Shown here piece by piece: positions 52,759-61,697 of a DNA stretch of 64,000 bases. The stretch covers positions 61,417 to 125,416 of the forward strand of contig NZ_FOIF01000001.1 of NCBI RefSeq assembly GCF_900111575.1. The letters run 5' to 3'. This stretch comes from Anaerobranca gottschalkii DSM 13577 (GTDB lineage Bacteria; Bacillota; Proteinivoracia; Proteinivoracales; Proteinivoracaceae). The notes beneath the pieces were generated by a model, which was not told the DNA's origin, did no database searches, and saw nothing but the letters and a program-made list of their open reading frames with translations. A program made the position numbers and the translations under genes. Position 1 is the first letter of the stretch. Every line of letters begins with the position of its first letter.

Positions 52759-54099
52759 TTAAGGGGCAATAGCTTTAAAATACTGCCTAATATAGTCTTC
52801 TAAAGGTTTAGGGATTTCTCCACGTCTAATTGATGTCATCCCTTGGGTATAATACTCCCTGTAGATATCATTATATGGAATATTGGTAATTTCTGGATTA
52901 AGTTTGAGGATTTCTTCTAGAGTATAACCATCTTCCCCCGCCCCTTCCAAAATCAACTGGGCATCTTTGGGAATATAGGTAAATTCATGTTCCTTTTTCC
53001 CATCTTCTCCCGTCGGTGAATGTCCATCCCCACCATTACTACCGTTATCCCCGTCATTGCCATTGTCACCATTATTTCCATTATTACCATTACTACCGTT
53101 ATTACCATCATTACCATTGTTACCATTATTGCCATTACCGTCACTGCCGCCATCGATTTCTCCCAAAAGTTCTTCTAAAGGCTTAAGGGAAAGTTTACCC
53201 TTTAGATCATCTAATAAATCTCCTAAGGCTTCCCAATCTTTCTTCTCCATTAAATCACTTATTCTTTCTAGTGTTTCTTGATCTAAGGGAAGATTTTTTA
53301 AGGATTCTATCCTTTCCATTATTTCTTCTAAATTATTGTTGGGATTAGGTTGATCTAATAGTTCTTCTAACCTATCTATAACATCTAAACCTTCTTTCAA
53401 TTCTTCCATTTTTTCTAAAAGGAGTTCCTGCCATTCCCTCATTAACAGCTCTAACTCCTCCATATTTTTGCTGTTTTCCATTAGTTCTTTAATCAACTCT
53501 AATTCTTCGATTAAATCCTTATAAATTTCTTCATCTAATTCTATTAGATACTGAAGATCTTCCTCAATTTCTTCAATAACTTCTTTTTTCTTATCTTCAA
53601 AGAAACTATCCCTGTCAATCCCTTCACTTAAAAGGGGAAGGGATAGGAAAATTACTGTCAATAGAAGTGATACCAGCCCTTTTTTGGCAATACCCTTCAT
53701 ATCAAGGTTTATTTGAAGGGGAGATCTTTTGACAAACTCCTCTACTTCCCTTTTCATTTCCCAGAACAAAGGATTCCTTTGGCTATCTGGTTTTTCAGTA
53801 AATTCCAGATAAGTTAAAATCCTCTCTTTACTTCCTAGCTTACCATCTAAAAAGGTGGCTATTTCTGAAACTTTAGGCCTCCTTTTATAAAAATGGTAGC
53901 CTAAGTAAAGGATAAGGGTGAAATTACCCAAGTAAATTACTCCCAAAGGAAGTGCTACTAAAAAGAGAGAAATAAAGGTAAAGAGAATATTTAGCAAAAG
54001 GACACCACTAATTATTCCTAAAAGGGATTCACACCAATATTTTAGTAAAATTTTGTTAACTACCGGTTTTAGCCTTGCTAATTCTCCAGGCCATTTCAT
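52759..54099 (-). CDS. Membrane protein with acidic coiled coil and Asn/Gly low-complexity linker
   Basis: A 446-residue protein, not assigned to a known family. Two hydrophobic stretches (about 20-70) form the N-terminal membrane part and another helix lies at about 138-156. A long Glu/Leu-rich coiled coil follows (about 165-310), then a low-complexity linker (about 318-355) of repeated NGN, NGD and NGS units, and a conserved-looking C-terminal domain with YTLEEILKLNPEITNIPYNDIYREYYTQGM. The general layout recalls DUF4175-like proteins of MoxR loci, but this is weak. Its place between the ABC permease and moxR suggests a linker between transporter and VWA parts. Confidence 0.72.
   Translation of the reverse strand: MKWPGELARLKPVVNKILLKYWCESLLGIISGVLLLNILFTFISLFLVALPLGVIYLGNFTLILYLGYHFYKRRPKVSEIATFLDGKLGSKERILTYLEFTEKPDSQRNPLFWEMKREVEEFVKRSPLQINLDMKGIAKKGLVSLLLTVIFLSLPLLSEGIDRDSFFEDKKKEVIEEIEEDLQYLIELDEEIYKDLIEELELIKELMENSKNMEELELLMREWQELLLEKMEELKEGLDVIDRLEELLDQPNPNNNLEEIMERIESLKNLPLDQETLERISDLMEKKDWEALGDLLDDLKGKLSLKPLEELLGEIDGGSDGNGNNGNNGNDGNNGSNGNNGNNGDNGNDGDNGSNGGDGHSPTGEDGKKEHEFTYIPKDAQLILEGAGEDGYTLEEILKLNPEITNIPYNDIYREYYTQGMTSIRRGEIPKPLEDYIRQYFKAIAP
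53036..53150. repeat. Trinucleotide-rich low-complexity tract inside a coding region
   Basis: Reiterated plus-strand units of the type ATTACC, ATTGCC and GTTACC encode the Asn-Gly linker of the 52759-54099 protein. Unit length is a multiple of three, so expansion or contraction would keep the frame. No dyad-symmetric repeats or regular unique spacers are present. Confidence 0.8.
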
Positions 54100-54102
54100 T
54101 TT

Positions 54103-54969
54103 TTACCCACTCCTCTTCCCCTTTTTGAGAGGGTTTACTTCCTTTGAAGCCCAATAGAGGGCTAAACCACTTAAAATAATATTGATACTACCGGACAATG
54201 CCCAAAACTTTACCCCTTGTAATATCCCTGTAAAGGGATACTTACCACCACTTATAGCTTTAAAAACCTCCCCTACTTCTGGGTATAAAAATTCTGCAAT
54301 ACTCCCTGGATTTAGCAAGAGAAAATAAGGGAAAGGTAAGGGTAAATTTCTAACTTGGGTTAACCCCGCTATAATAGTAGTTATAATCACAGTTAAACCT
54401 AAGAACATCAAAGCCAAAACATAACTTACAATAACAGCCGGTTGACTTTTTTTGAATTTAGAAGAAAGGAAAGTATAATAACCACCGTAGACAAAGGCGG
54501 TATAGAGATAAATAAGGACTAACTTGACCAGTTCTCCCACCGTCACTCCCCCTAGTAAAAACACTAGACCGTATACAGGAAGGGAAGCAAAAATCAATAA
54601 TACCACATTATTTAAGGCAGAAAATAGTTTTCCACTTATAATGTTCATTGGTGTTAGTTGGGTACAAACTAAAAGATCAAAGGTTTGCCGTTCTTTCTCC
54701 GCTGTTATGGAATTGGAGGTGAACCCTGGCACAATAAAGTAAATCATTAAAAACTGGATGATACTCAAAAATATAAATAGATTTCTTCCCACTTCTGATA
54801 AATCCACTCCACCATATTGTAAACTCCAATAGGCAGTGGCGAAAAACATCGTCCCTAATCCCCCTAAAATCACCAAGTATATGGCGATTAAGGCAAAGGT
54901 CCGCCAATTCCTCATTTTCAGCCGGGATTCATTTGTCAGTATAGGGTTTACTCTAACCTTCACCGCCAT
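54103..54969 (-). CDS. ABC-2 type transporter permease
   Basis: A 288-residue membrane protein with six predicted helices (about 26-49, 66-84, 116-137, 143-165, 175-203, 255-275). The segment FIVPGFTSNSITAEKERQTFDLLVCTQLTP is a hallmark of ABC-2 permeases of the NosY/gliding type. It overlaps the ATPase gene by 17 bases, so the two proteins are made together. Substrate unknown. Confidence 0.9.
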   Translation of the reverse strand: MAVKVRVNPILTNESRLKMRNWRTFALIAIYLVILGGLGTMFFATAYWSLQYGGVDLSEVGRNLFIFLSIIQFLMIYFIVPGFTSNSITAEKERQTFDLLVCTQLTPMNIISGKLFSALNNVVLLIFASLPVYGLVFLLGGVTVGELVKLVLIYLYTAFVYGGYYTFLSSKFKKSQPAVIVSYVLALMFLGLTVIITTIIAGLTQVRNLPLPFPYFLLLNPGSIAEFLYPEVGEVFKAISGGKYPFTGILQGVKFWALSGSINIILSGLALYWASKEVNPLKKGKRSG

Positions 54970-55885
54970 TCACCTCCGTAAGCTCCATAAAGATCTCCTC
55001 AAGATTTTGCCTTTGAGGGTTAAAGGAAAGAACTAAAAACTTCTCCGCCATCTCTTTAAGTAGCACAGCCATTTCCCTTTCATCTCCAGAAAATGTCACT
55101 TCAAAATCTCCTAAGTTGTTGATATCTACATTGACAACTTTATGTTGTTCTAATAACCACAATTTAGCCCTCTCTAAATCTTCTAAAACTTTAATCTGAA
55201 CTAAAGTGTTTCCTTGAACTTGGGATAGGACCTTATCCATAGGACCGATAATTGGCATTTTACCATCGACAATAATTCCTACATGGGTACAAAGTTGGGA
55301 TAACTCTAGTAGGATGTGGGAACTGATGATAATTGTTTTCCCCATTTTTTGTAACTCTTTTAAGATATTCCTTAACTCCACCCTGGCCCTAGGATCTAAA
55401 CCAGATGCCGGTTCATCGAGGATCAATACCTCTGGCTGGTGGATTAAAGTCCGGGCTAAACACAACCGCTGTTTCATCCCCCGGGAGAGGTTATTGACAA
55501 AATCATCCCTCTTATGGCCAAGGCCCACCAATTCCAATAAATCAGGGATAACTTTCCGGACATCTATCAGATTCAAACCATAGGCTTCCCCATAAAACTC
55601 TAAGTATTCTGAAACCCTTAAATCGTCGTAAACACCGAAAAAGTCCGGCATATATCCCAACATCTTCCGGGATTCCTTAATATCTTTATAAAGGTCTTGC
55701 CCTCCTAAAAAAATGTTCCCCGATGTTTTGGTGAGAAGGGTAGCCATTATCCTCATAGTTGTAGTCTTCCCCGCTCCATTGGGTCCAATCAAACCAAAAA
55801 TACTGCCCTTTTCTATTTCAAAACTAATATCATTTACTGCTGTGAAATTTCCGTAGTTTTTAACTAAATTCTCTATTTTAAACAT
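54953..55885 (-). CDS. ABC transporter ATP-binding protein
   Basis: A 310-residue ATPase. Walker A GPNGAGKTTTMR (about 35-46), signature LSRGMKQRLCLARTL, Walker B VLILDEPASGLDPRA, and H-loop SSHILLELSQL. The C-terminal extension (about 215-310) is common in exporters of the CcmA/NatA type. Partner of the permease encoded immediately downstream; the start touches the stop of the 716-residue protein gene. Confidence 0.95.
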   Translation of the reverse strand: MFKIENLVKNYGNFTAVNDISFEIEKGSIFGLIGPNGAGKTTTMRIMATLLTKTSGNIFLGGQDLYKDIKESRKMLGYMPDFFGVYDDLRVSEYLEFYGEAYGLNLIDVRKVIPDLLELVGLGHKRDDFVNNLSRGMKQRLCLARTLIHQPEVLILDEPASGLDPRARVELRNILKELQKMGKTIIISSHILLELSQLCTHVGIIVDGKMPIIGPMDKVLSQVQGNTLVQIKVLEDLERAKLWLLEQHKVVNVDINNLGDFEVTFSGDEREMAVLLKEMAEKFLVLSFNPQRQNLEEIFMELTEVNGGEG

Positions 55886-58035
55886 TACTGGCCACCTCCC
55901 ACTACCGACAACTTAAAGGAATGGGGATTAATATCTACACTTGCCCCTTGACTAACTAAAAGTTTAACTTTAACTACATTTCCTAATAAATAATTTTCCG
56001 CCTTTCCCAGGTTGACCATACCTCCTAAAGATAATTCCTTCCATTCTCCCTGAATATCTAATATTTGTAATTTGACATTACCATAATGGTAAAGTTCCGT
56101 AGATAGAACTAAACCATTACCACTGTAATCTAATCCAGAAGGTAAGGTGAAAACCACTTCAACCTCTCCATCTCCTCGAACAAAATGGGCATTTCCCCAT
56201 TTGGTATAGTCAGCAGCTTTGACTTTAGTTACCACTCCCGGGAGATTCCGGATACCGGTTATTTCCCGATAATCCACATTGATGGCATTTTGGTATAACA
56301 GATAAATATTTAACCCTTCTGTTCCTTTAGATTGGCGAATAGTAACAGGAGATAAGGTATCTTCAAAGGCAATAAAGGTAACCATCCCTTCCGCTAATCT
56401 TTCCCCTATCTCTGAGAACATCCACCTATTAGGACTGTTATACCTTTGGAATAAAAAGTTGTAATCGATATTTCTCGTACCTGAAGTTAAAGTATAACTC
56501 TTCTTTTCTCCCCCTTTTATCTCCCCTAAGGAATGCCACTCTCCTCCAATTTGGATAAAGGAGGCAAAATAGTCAGCTTCTGATTTATTTTCCACCACCA
56601 CTTCTTTTTTATAGTGAAATATATCTACTGAAACCACAGGAGCTTTTTTATTAACTACCTTTGTCACATGGACCCTCTGATTAGACCAGATCCTTCCCTC
56701 CGATAAATCAAAGTACTTATTGTTTACTAAGGAAATACCATTAGTTAAAGGGGTTAAAGTCAAACCATCTTCAACCTCCACCCTTTTCTCCCTAGAAGAA
56801 GGTAAGAAAATGCTAATATAGCTATCTACAAAGGCTTGATTTTCATCTAGATATTCAATAATACTAACTTGGGTATCGACGATTTCTTTACTCCGCCCTG
56901 TACTTCCGATAATAAACAAAGAGGTGGTAAAGAAAATGGCAAGTAAAGGAACAGTCAACCAACCGAAATCCCACTTTTTCCACTTTCTCAATAAATAAAA
57001 ATTAAGGGGCCCGATAACTAAAATATAGATTATTAAACCTAAGGCTAAAAACCCTGGTTTCAAAAAGGTAAGATTAAAATCACCTTTACTAAAAACATTC
57101 CTTAAATCCCTAAGTAGCCCTAACCTATAGATATTGTTCTGTAAATGGTTTTCTGAAGTATTAGGTAAAATGTATGACCAAAATCCAGTAAAGAATTGGG
57201 GTTTAGTAAACACATTATCTGTTAAAGGAATTGCAGAAAAAATAACAGTACCTCGACCTAAGTCTTTTTTAACCAATATAGGGAGTCCATCATGCTCTAA
57301 CAATACATCACCTAAAGGTTCTCCCTTTAAGTACAATACCTCCTCTGTAACGTCAAAGAGGTCTATTTCTTTTATCTCACTACCGGTAACCCTATAGGGC
57401 AGGAAATCAAAACCGGTATTATTAGCACCTATTACCAAGGTACCTCCCCTTTTAACCCAAAGCTCAATATTTTCCTTGTGGGCACCGGTTAAATTAAAAT
57501 CTTTCGAATCATCGATAACAATCATTGAGAAATTCTGTAAAGGTAAAAAGTTATTAAAATCCTCCCCTTTTAAAGTTACCAGACTTTCTCTTCCTAAGGT
57601 TTTTAATAAATTATACCTTTCTACCCTAGAACCTATAATCCCCACCTTTTCAGTACTAGGGTTCCACATAACAGATAGATTTCTCTTAGTAACCTCTCTC
57701 CCCCTAGAATCTACAACCTGTATAACCACATCGTTGTATGAGCTGTCTAAAAAATTAGGAGGAAGGGAAAAGTCTAAGGTTACTTTTTTCCCACTTTGGA
57801 TAAAAACCTCTTGGATAACTTTACTTCGGTAGTCCAGGATGACACTACCGGCAAAATCCCTATCTCCTTTATTAGTTATAGTTACTTCTATTTTGTTCCA
57901 CCGTTCATAAATGATAGGCTCATTAACAAAGTTAGTCACTACTTTTAACTCTAAATCGGCAGCATATACCCGTTCTATTCCTATAAAGGAAAGGAGCATA
58001 CAAACTACAATTATATAAAAGATTACCTTTTTCAA
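55885..58035 (-). CDS. Large exported membrane protein of the MoxR/ABC operon
   Basis: A 716-residue protein. A signal peptide (about 1-25, ending VYAA) leads to an immunoglobulin-like beta region (about 28-125), a Rossmann/amidotransferase-like segment (about 130-290: VIDDSKDFNL, WVKRGGTLVIGANNTG), two to three helices (about 326-380, with GPLNFYLLRKWKKWDFGW), and a long beta-rich C-terminal part. Similar proteins are encoded upstream of ABC-2 transporters with MoxR loci, but I cannot name the family with confidence. First gene of the eight-gene operon. ATG start. Confidence 0.78.
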   Translation of the reverse strand: MKKVIFYIIVVCMLLSFIGIERVYAADLELKVVTNFVNEPIIYERWNKIEVTITNKGDRDFAGSVILDYRSKVIQEVFIQSGKKVTLDFSLPPNFLDSSYNDVVIQVVDSRGREVTKRNLSVMWNPSTEKVGIIGSRVERYNLLKTLGRESLVTLKGEDFNNFLPLQNFSMIVIDDSKDFNLTGAHKENIELWVKRGGTLVIGANNTGFDFLPYRVTGSEIKEIDLFDVTEEVLYLKGEPLGDVLLEHDGLPILVKKDLGRGTVIFSAIPLTDNVFTKPQFFTGFWSYILPNTSENHLQNNIYRLGLLRDLRNVFSKGDFNLTFLKPGFLALGLIIYILVIGPLNFYLLRKWKKWDFGWLTVPLLAIFFTTSLFIIGSTGRSKEIVDTQVSIIEYLDENQAFVDSYISIFLPSSREKRVEVEDGLTLTPLTNGISLVNNKYFDLSEGRIWSNQRVHVTKVVNKKAPVVSVDIFHYKKEVVVENKSEADYFASFIQIGGEWHSLGEIKGGEKKSYTLTSGTRNIDYNFLFQRYNSPNRWMFSEIGERLAEGMVTFIAFEDTLSPVTIRQSKGTEGLNIYLLYQNAINVDYREITGIRNLPGVVTKVKAADYTKWGNAHFVRGDGEVEVVFTLPSGLDYSGNGLVLSTELYHYGNVKLQILDIQGEWKELSLGGMVNLGKAENYLLGNVVKVKLLVSQGASVDINPHSFKLSVVGGGQ

Positions 58036-58111
58036 GTAAATTCCCCCTTAAGCTTTCTACTTTTAGTGTATAACAAAAAATGTAAAAAAGCTATGAATTT
58101 TTTATTAAGTT

Positions 58112-58157
58112 TTGAAAAAGAAAAGACAAAGTCTTGTAGAAGTGGACTTTATCTTTT
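58112..58157 (-). terminator. Terminator of the type IV pilus operon
   Basis: AAAAGATAAAGTC / GACTTTGTCTTTT stem (one mismatch) around a short loop, followed on the minus strand by C and TTTTTC. It lies 20 bases after the last pilin gene and before the MoxR operon. Confidence 0.82.
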
Positions 58158-58176
58158 AACTAACCTACTATGATAA

Positions 58177-59577
58177 TTAATAAATATCTATATCTACAAT
58201 CGGTGGCAATTTAATATCACCTAAAACCTGTAAGATAAGTTTTCCATTACCACCAATTTCTCTAATAGAACCCCTTTCCATTATAAAATCATGGGATGTT
58301 TTAATTAAAATATTGCCACTATGGTTTGCTTTATGTTTTAAAAGTAAGTGGGAGTCTGTCAAAGCTATAGTTCTATTTCCAGCTAAAAAATTATCCCTTT
58401 GGGTATCTAAAATAATGTCAGAGGCAATAATTTGGGTCTCCCAAATATTTATCCTCCCTTTAGGGGCTAAGGTTAACCTACCTCCCCCATTTATTCCATT
58501 ATTTTTTTGAATATTGATATTTCCCCTACCTTCTGTTGTGATTATAACATCTCCCTCTGTCTTTATTGCTATATCTTCTCCAATTCTTTCATGAAAAGTT
58601 ATACTTCCCTCTCTACTGTTAATTGTTATATCTGTGGAATTTAATCCAACAATTTTTCCAGCAAAATGGATACTTTTACAAACATTCCAGTTAATCCTTT
58701 GATCTCCAGTTAATTCTAGTTGAATATTTCTAGGAAAATAAAGGGAGCCTCCTTCTAAAGGTATAAGGTTTAAATCCTCATCGTAAATTCCTCGTGCGGT
58801 ATCTAAATCATATAGTTGTTCTAAATTTAACCTTACATCTGTTCCTTCATCATAAACCCCATTGCCATTTAAATCGACCCAAGGAAAGTGTCCATCTTTC
58901 CAATCATTTCCCCTAATATATATAGTTTGACTAGATATCTCTCTACCCCGTAAACCAAAGGCATCAACGGGAACTACTGTAAAAATCGCAAACCGGTTAG
59001 GATAATTTTTATAGTTCGAAAAAATTTTTCCTGTACTAACTAAAGTATAATCTTGGGGAAATTGGGGATCTACTATCCCTTCCCTAGAAACATACCATTG
59101 GTAGAGGGATAAATAGTAGGGATTATCTCCTTCTTCTACCTGATAAAAACCTTCAATTAAAGGATTTTTATCAATATCTGCAGTAAAATTGTTAGGGTCT
59201 GTGCTGATTTGAATATTTACCCCTTTAGCTACAGGGGGATTCTTTTTCCTTCTAAGGGTTAACTGCCTTGAAATATAAAATGTAATGGAACTGTTATTTT
59301 TTAAATTAACTTCCCCTTTAGATAGAGAAACCTTTTTACCAAATAATTCTATTTCCTCTTTTTCTAAACTAGGATTTTCTTCTAGAGTCCTCCTTTTAAT
59401 TTCTGTAATTTCCCTTTCAATCTCCCCTTGTATTTCAAAGGCTTTTTCTGTCAAAGTCTTCCCTTCCTGCAGTGTTATAAGCTGGCTGTAAAAGGCAGGA
59501 ATAGCAGCTAAAATTACAATACTCAAAATCAATATCGCTATTATTACTTCTAATAGGGTAAAACCTTTTTTCCCCAT
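58177..59577 (-). CDS. Modular type IV pilin with large beta-rich C-terminal region
   Basis: A 466-residue class III-signal pilin. Leader MGKKG is followed by FTLLEVIIAILILS, with processing after Gly and Glu at mature position 5. The pilin part extends to about residue 200. An EF-hand-like loop DLNGNGVYDEGTD lies at about 244-256. From about 290 to the end there are regularly repeated short beta strands (DIAIKTEGDVIITTEG, NINIQK, RINIWETQIIASDIIL), as expected for a beta-helix or beta-prism. Usual minor pilins are under 200 residues, so a functional module seems grafted on. The ATG at 59577 has GGAGGGA upstream. Confidence 0.8.
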   Translation of the reverse strand: MGKKGFTLLEVIIAILILSIVILAAIPAFYSQLITLQEGKTLTEKAFEIQGEIEREITEIKRRTLEENPSLEKEEIELFGKKVSLSKGEVNLKNNSSITFYISRQLTLRRKKNPPVAKGVNIQISTDPNNFTADIDKNPLIEGFYQVEEGDNPYYLSLYQWYVSREGIVDPQFPQDYTLVSTGKIFSNYKNYPNRFAIFTVVPVDAFGLRGREISSQTIYIRGNDWKDGHFPWVDLNGNGVYDEGTDVRLNLEQLYDLDTARGIYDEDLNLIPLEGGSLYFPRNIQLELTGDQRINWNVCKSIHFAGKIVGLNSTDITINSREGSITFHERIGEDIAIKTEGDVIITTEGRGNINIQKNNGINGGGRLTLAPKGRINIWETQIIASDIILDTQRDNFLAGNRTIALTDSHLLLKHKANHSGNILIKTSHDFIMERGSIREIGGNGKLILQVLGDIKLPPIVDIDIY

Positions 59578-59592
59578 CTTCTTTCCCTCCAT

Positions 59593-61176
59593 CTAAGGGC
59601 CAAAGATATGCCATTGTTCCCTGATAATAATATTGATAATTTCTTCAAAAACGACCTCTAATTCTATAGCATCACCGGCTTCATAATAACTGCCACCACA
59701 TAGCTCTGCAATCCTTTTTGACCTATCAATTTCATTTCTTACTGCGGAAAAACCTATTACAAAGGTTTCTATATCTAAACCACCATTGACTATTAAATTT
59801 TCTGCAACATGTTCTACATATTTCATGTTGTTATCTACATTAATTTCTGGTTCTAACATCCCAGTCCCTATTATTTGATTACCATATATTTGAAATGGAA
59901 CAATGTTCCAAAGTGGCTCACTTACCCAACCTGGGGAGTCAGTAAAACTATGATTATTACTAAAATTACTGGTAGATCTTACATATATTTGACCTCCAGA
60001 CCGACTTCTACTATTAGTTACCCGTAAAAAGACATTTTCGTCAACATTGCCATCAGCTAAAAGAAAATGGTTAGGGTTTTGGAAATTTTGGGTACGGGTA
60101 GACCAATAATTGTTATAACCAGGCCACTGTCTAATTCTAACGGAATCATTTTGAGGTATTACACTGGAAAAAGTGGGATTACCATCAACCAGTAAAATCA
60201 TGTAATTACTAATATTCCTGCCAGTATTTAGATGGTTAAAGTTCTTTAACTGATAATAAGCCCTTCTCATTCCGTCTCCTGTATTAGTTCCACCAAAGGC
60301 AATTAATCCATTTATTTGATTTATAAGGATTTGTTTTTGCTGAGGATCTGCTGGACGGTAGAAATTCCCTGGATTATTTGCTGAGGTTGAGAAGGGAATT
60401 AAACTAATATAAAGGTTTTCCATTGTAGAGAAATTTTCAATCAGTTTTTTTGCTTCTTCTTTTAAAATGTCTATCCGCCTGTTAGGATAATTGGCATTTC
60501 TACCCCACATATCCCAAGCCATACTTCCAGAGACATCAAGGACCATAGTGATAGCTACCAAATCTGTGGTTTCTTCAATTATATTAATTTCCGGTGTTGG
60601 TCGCTCATCGTCACGATATGCTATAACGGTAGCAAAGGAAAAATCATCACCTCTATCTACTACCTGCAAAGAATTTAAGGCTTCTAATTGGGTATTTATA
60701 ACTACTTTTTGTTTTGGATTATTTTGTAAATATCCCTCTAATGTAAAGTTTATTAAATTCCCTTCCCCTTCCTCTTTTCGAAAATAGAGGTTGTAGATTA
60801 TATTATCCTTTTTTTCAACAACTGGAATTTTAAAATGTTTGTATCTACCTGTGGTGCTATCCTTTGCCCAAAGGTAATGGACTATTTCGCTCCGATCTTC
60901 TCCTACAGTAAAATAACTCCAACCTTCCCTTAAATCATTATGATTAAAATTTTCTTCCTTTAAGGTAAAGATAGCTGTTGCATTTCTAACTTGACTATTT
61001 ACTAATTGTGCAGCCCTTCTCATATCTGATTGTAAGTTAAATTCATCTAAGACTAAATTTTGAGATTTTAAAGTAAAGTTTATCGCCGGGTAAGCCATTA
61101 ATAAGACTAAACTGAAAATCCCTATTGCTAGGATAAGTTCAATTAGGGTAAATCCTTTATTTTTCACACCTTTCAC
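59593..61176 (-). CDS. Modular type IV pilin fused to a von Willebrand factor A domain
   Basis: A 527-residue protein. Prepilin start MKGVKNKG followed by FTLIELILAIGIFSLVLLM, then a pilin-type region to about 200. Residues about 207-527 form a VWA domain with MIDAS residues D214, S216, S218 in VLDVSGSMAWD, Thr in GGTNTGDGM and Asp in LVDGNP. Pilins with a C-terminal VWA module, such as PilB of Streptococcus sanguinis, act as adhesive tip subunits; the same is likely here. Fifteen bases separate it from the next modular pilin gene. Confidence 0.85.
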   Translation of the reverse strand: MKGVKNKGFTLIELILAIGIFSLVLLMAYPAINFTLKSQNLVLDEFNLQSDMRRAAQLVNSQVRNATAIFTLKEENFNHNDLREGWSYFTVGEDRSEIVHYLWAKDSTTGRYKHFKIPVVEKKDNIIYNLYFRKEEGEGNLINFTLEGYLQNNPKQKVVINTQLEALNSLQVVDRGDDFSFATVIAYRDDERPTPEINIIEETTDLVAITMVLDVSGSMAWDMWGRNANYPNRRIDILKEEAKKLIENFSTMENLYISLIPFSTSANNPGNFYRPADPQQKQILINQINGLIAFGGTNTGDGMRRAYYQLKNFNHLNTGRNISNYMILLVDGNPTFSSVIPQNDSVRIRQWPGYNNYWSTRTQNFQNPNHFLLADGNVDENVFLRVTNSRSRSGGQIYVRSTSNFSNNHSFTDSPGWVSEPLWNIVPFQIYGNQIIGTGMLEPEINVDNNMKYVEHVAENLIVNGGLDIETFVIGFSAVRNEIDRSKRIAELCGGSYYEAGDAIELEVVFEEIINIIIREQWHIFGP

Positions 61177-61180
61177 CCCC

Positions 61181-61603
61181 TTAATTTATCCATCGCTGAT
61201 TTTCCGGATTCTCTTTTTCAAACTCCAGTATAACTTTATTTTCTATCCCGGTATTTTTATAACTACCTATCCCCTGAATTACAACCCAATCCCTGTTACC
61301 CCTCTTTATTTGCCATACTTCTACTACCACTTTACCATCGGCTAATTCTATGGTCTCTGGTCCTAATTTACCTAGATTGTCTAAGTTTTCCAACAACTGA
61401 CCATTGTCAGCCCATAAAGCCTCATAAGCAATTTCTATTCCCGACCGGGCTAGGTAATGGGCTTTTAAATAATTTTCTTGATATTTTACCATCATAATAT
61501 TGTTGGAGGTTATATTATATATAGATAAAGAGATAATTGCTATCACCAGCACCGCTATAATAACCAAAGGCAATGCCGCCCCTTTATCCTTTAAAAGATC
61601 CAT
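61181..61603 (-). CDS. PilX-like minor pilin / pilus assembly protein
   Basis: A 140-residue protein. It starts KDKGAALPLVIIAVLVIAIISLSIYNI; the Gly-Ala cleavage context and lack of Glu at mature position 5 are typical of PilX/PilK-type proteins. YLARSGIEIAYEALWA (about 46-61) is another hallmark. It probably takes part in pilus tip initiation with the two large pilins encoded downstream. Four bases from the VWA pilin gene. Confidence 0.82.
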   Translation of the reverse strand: MDLLKDKGAALPLVIIAVLVIAIISLSIYNITSNNIMMVKYQENYLKAHYLARSGIEIAYEALWADNGQLLENLDNLGKLGPETIELADGKVVVEVWQIKRGNRDWVVIQGIGSYKNTGIENKVILEFEKENPENQRWIN

Positions 61604-61663
61604 CTAAATCACATCCCTTCTAAAATTAAATCTACTTACCAATAATGATAAGCACATTTAATT

Positions 61664-61688
61664 TTAGGGAAGGTTTGCCCTTCCCTAA
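61664..61688 (-). terminator. Hairpin after the major pilin gene
   Basis: Ten-bp stem TTAGGGAAGG/CCTTCCCTAA with a five-base loop, ten bases after the pilin stop. The following minus-strand sequence AATTAAATG has no real U-tract, so it is more likely a partial terminator or RNA-stabilising hairpin that raises pilin mRNA over downstream genes. Confidence 0.65.
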
Positions 61689-61697
61689 GGTGTTTGG

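Noticed and set aside
53036-53150. Possible CRISPR-like array
   Set aside because: The periodicity is three to nine bases without fixed repeats or unique spacers, inside a coding frame, and no cas genes are near; it is a low-complexity linker.
52953-53153. Met/Val-rich minus-strand frame within the coiled-coil protein gene
   Set aside because: It is an out-of-frame reading of the Asn-Gly repeat tract.
58112-58157. Fourth copy of the palindromic repeat, because of shared GACAAAGTC
   Set aside because: Only the ACAAAGTC core is shared; the 17-base ends, linker and inner blocks are absent, so it is a plain terminator.
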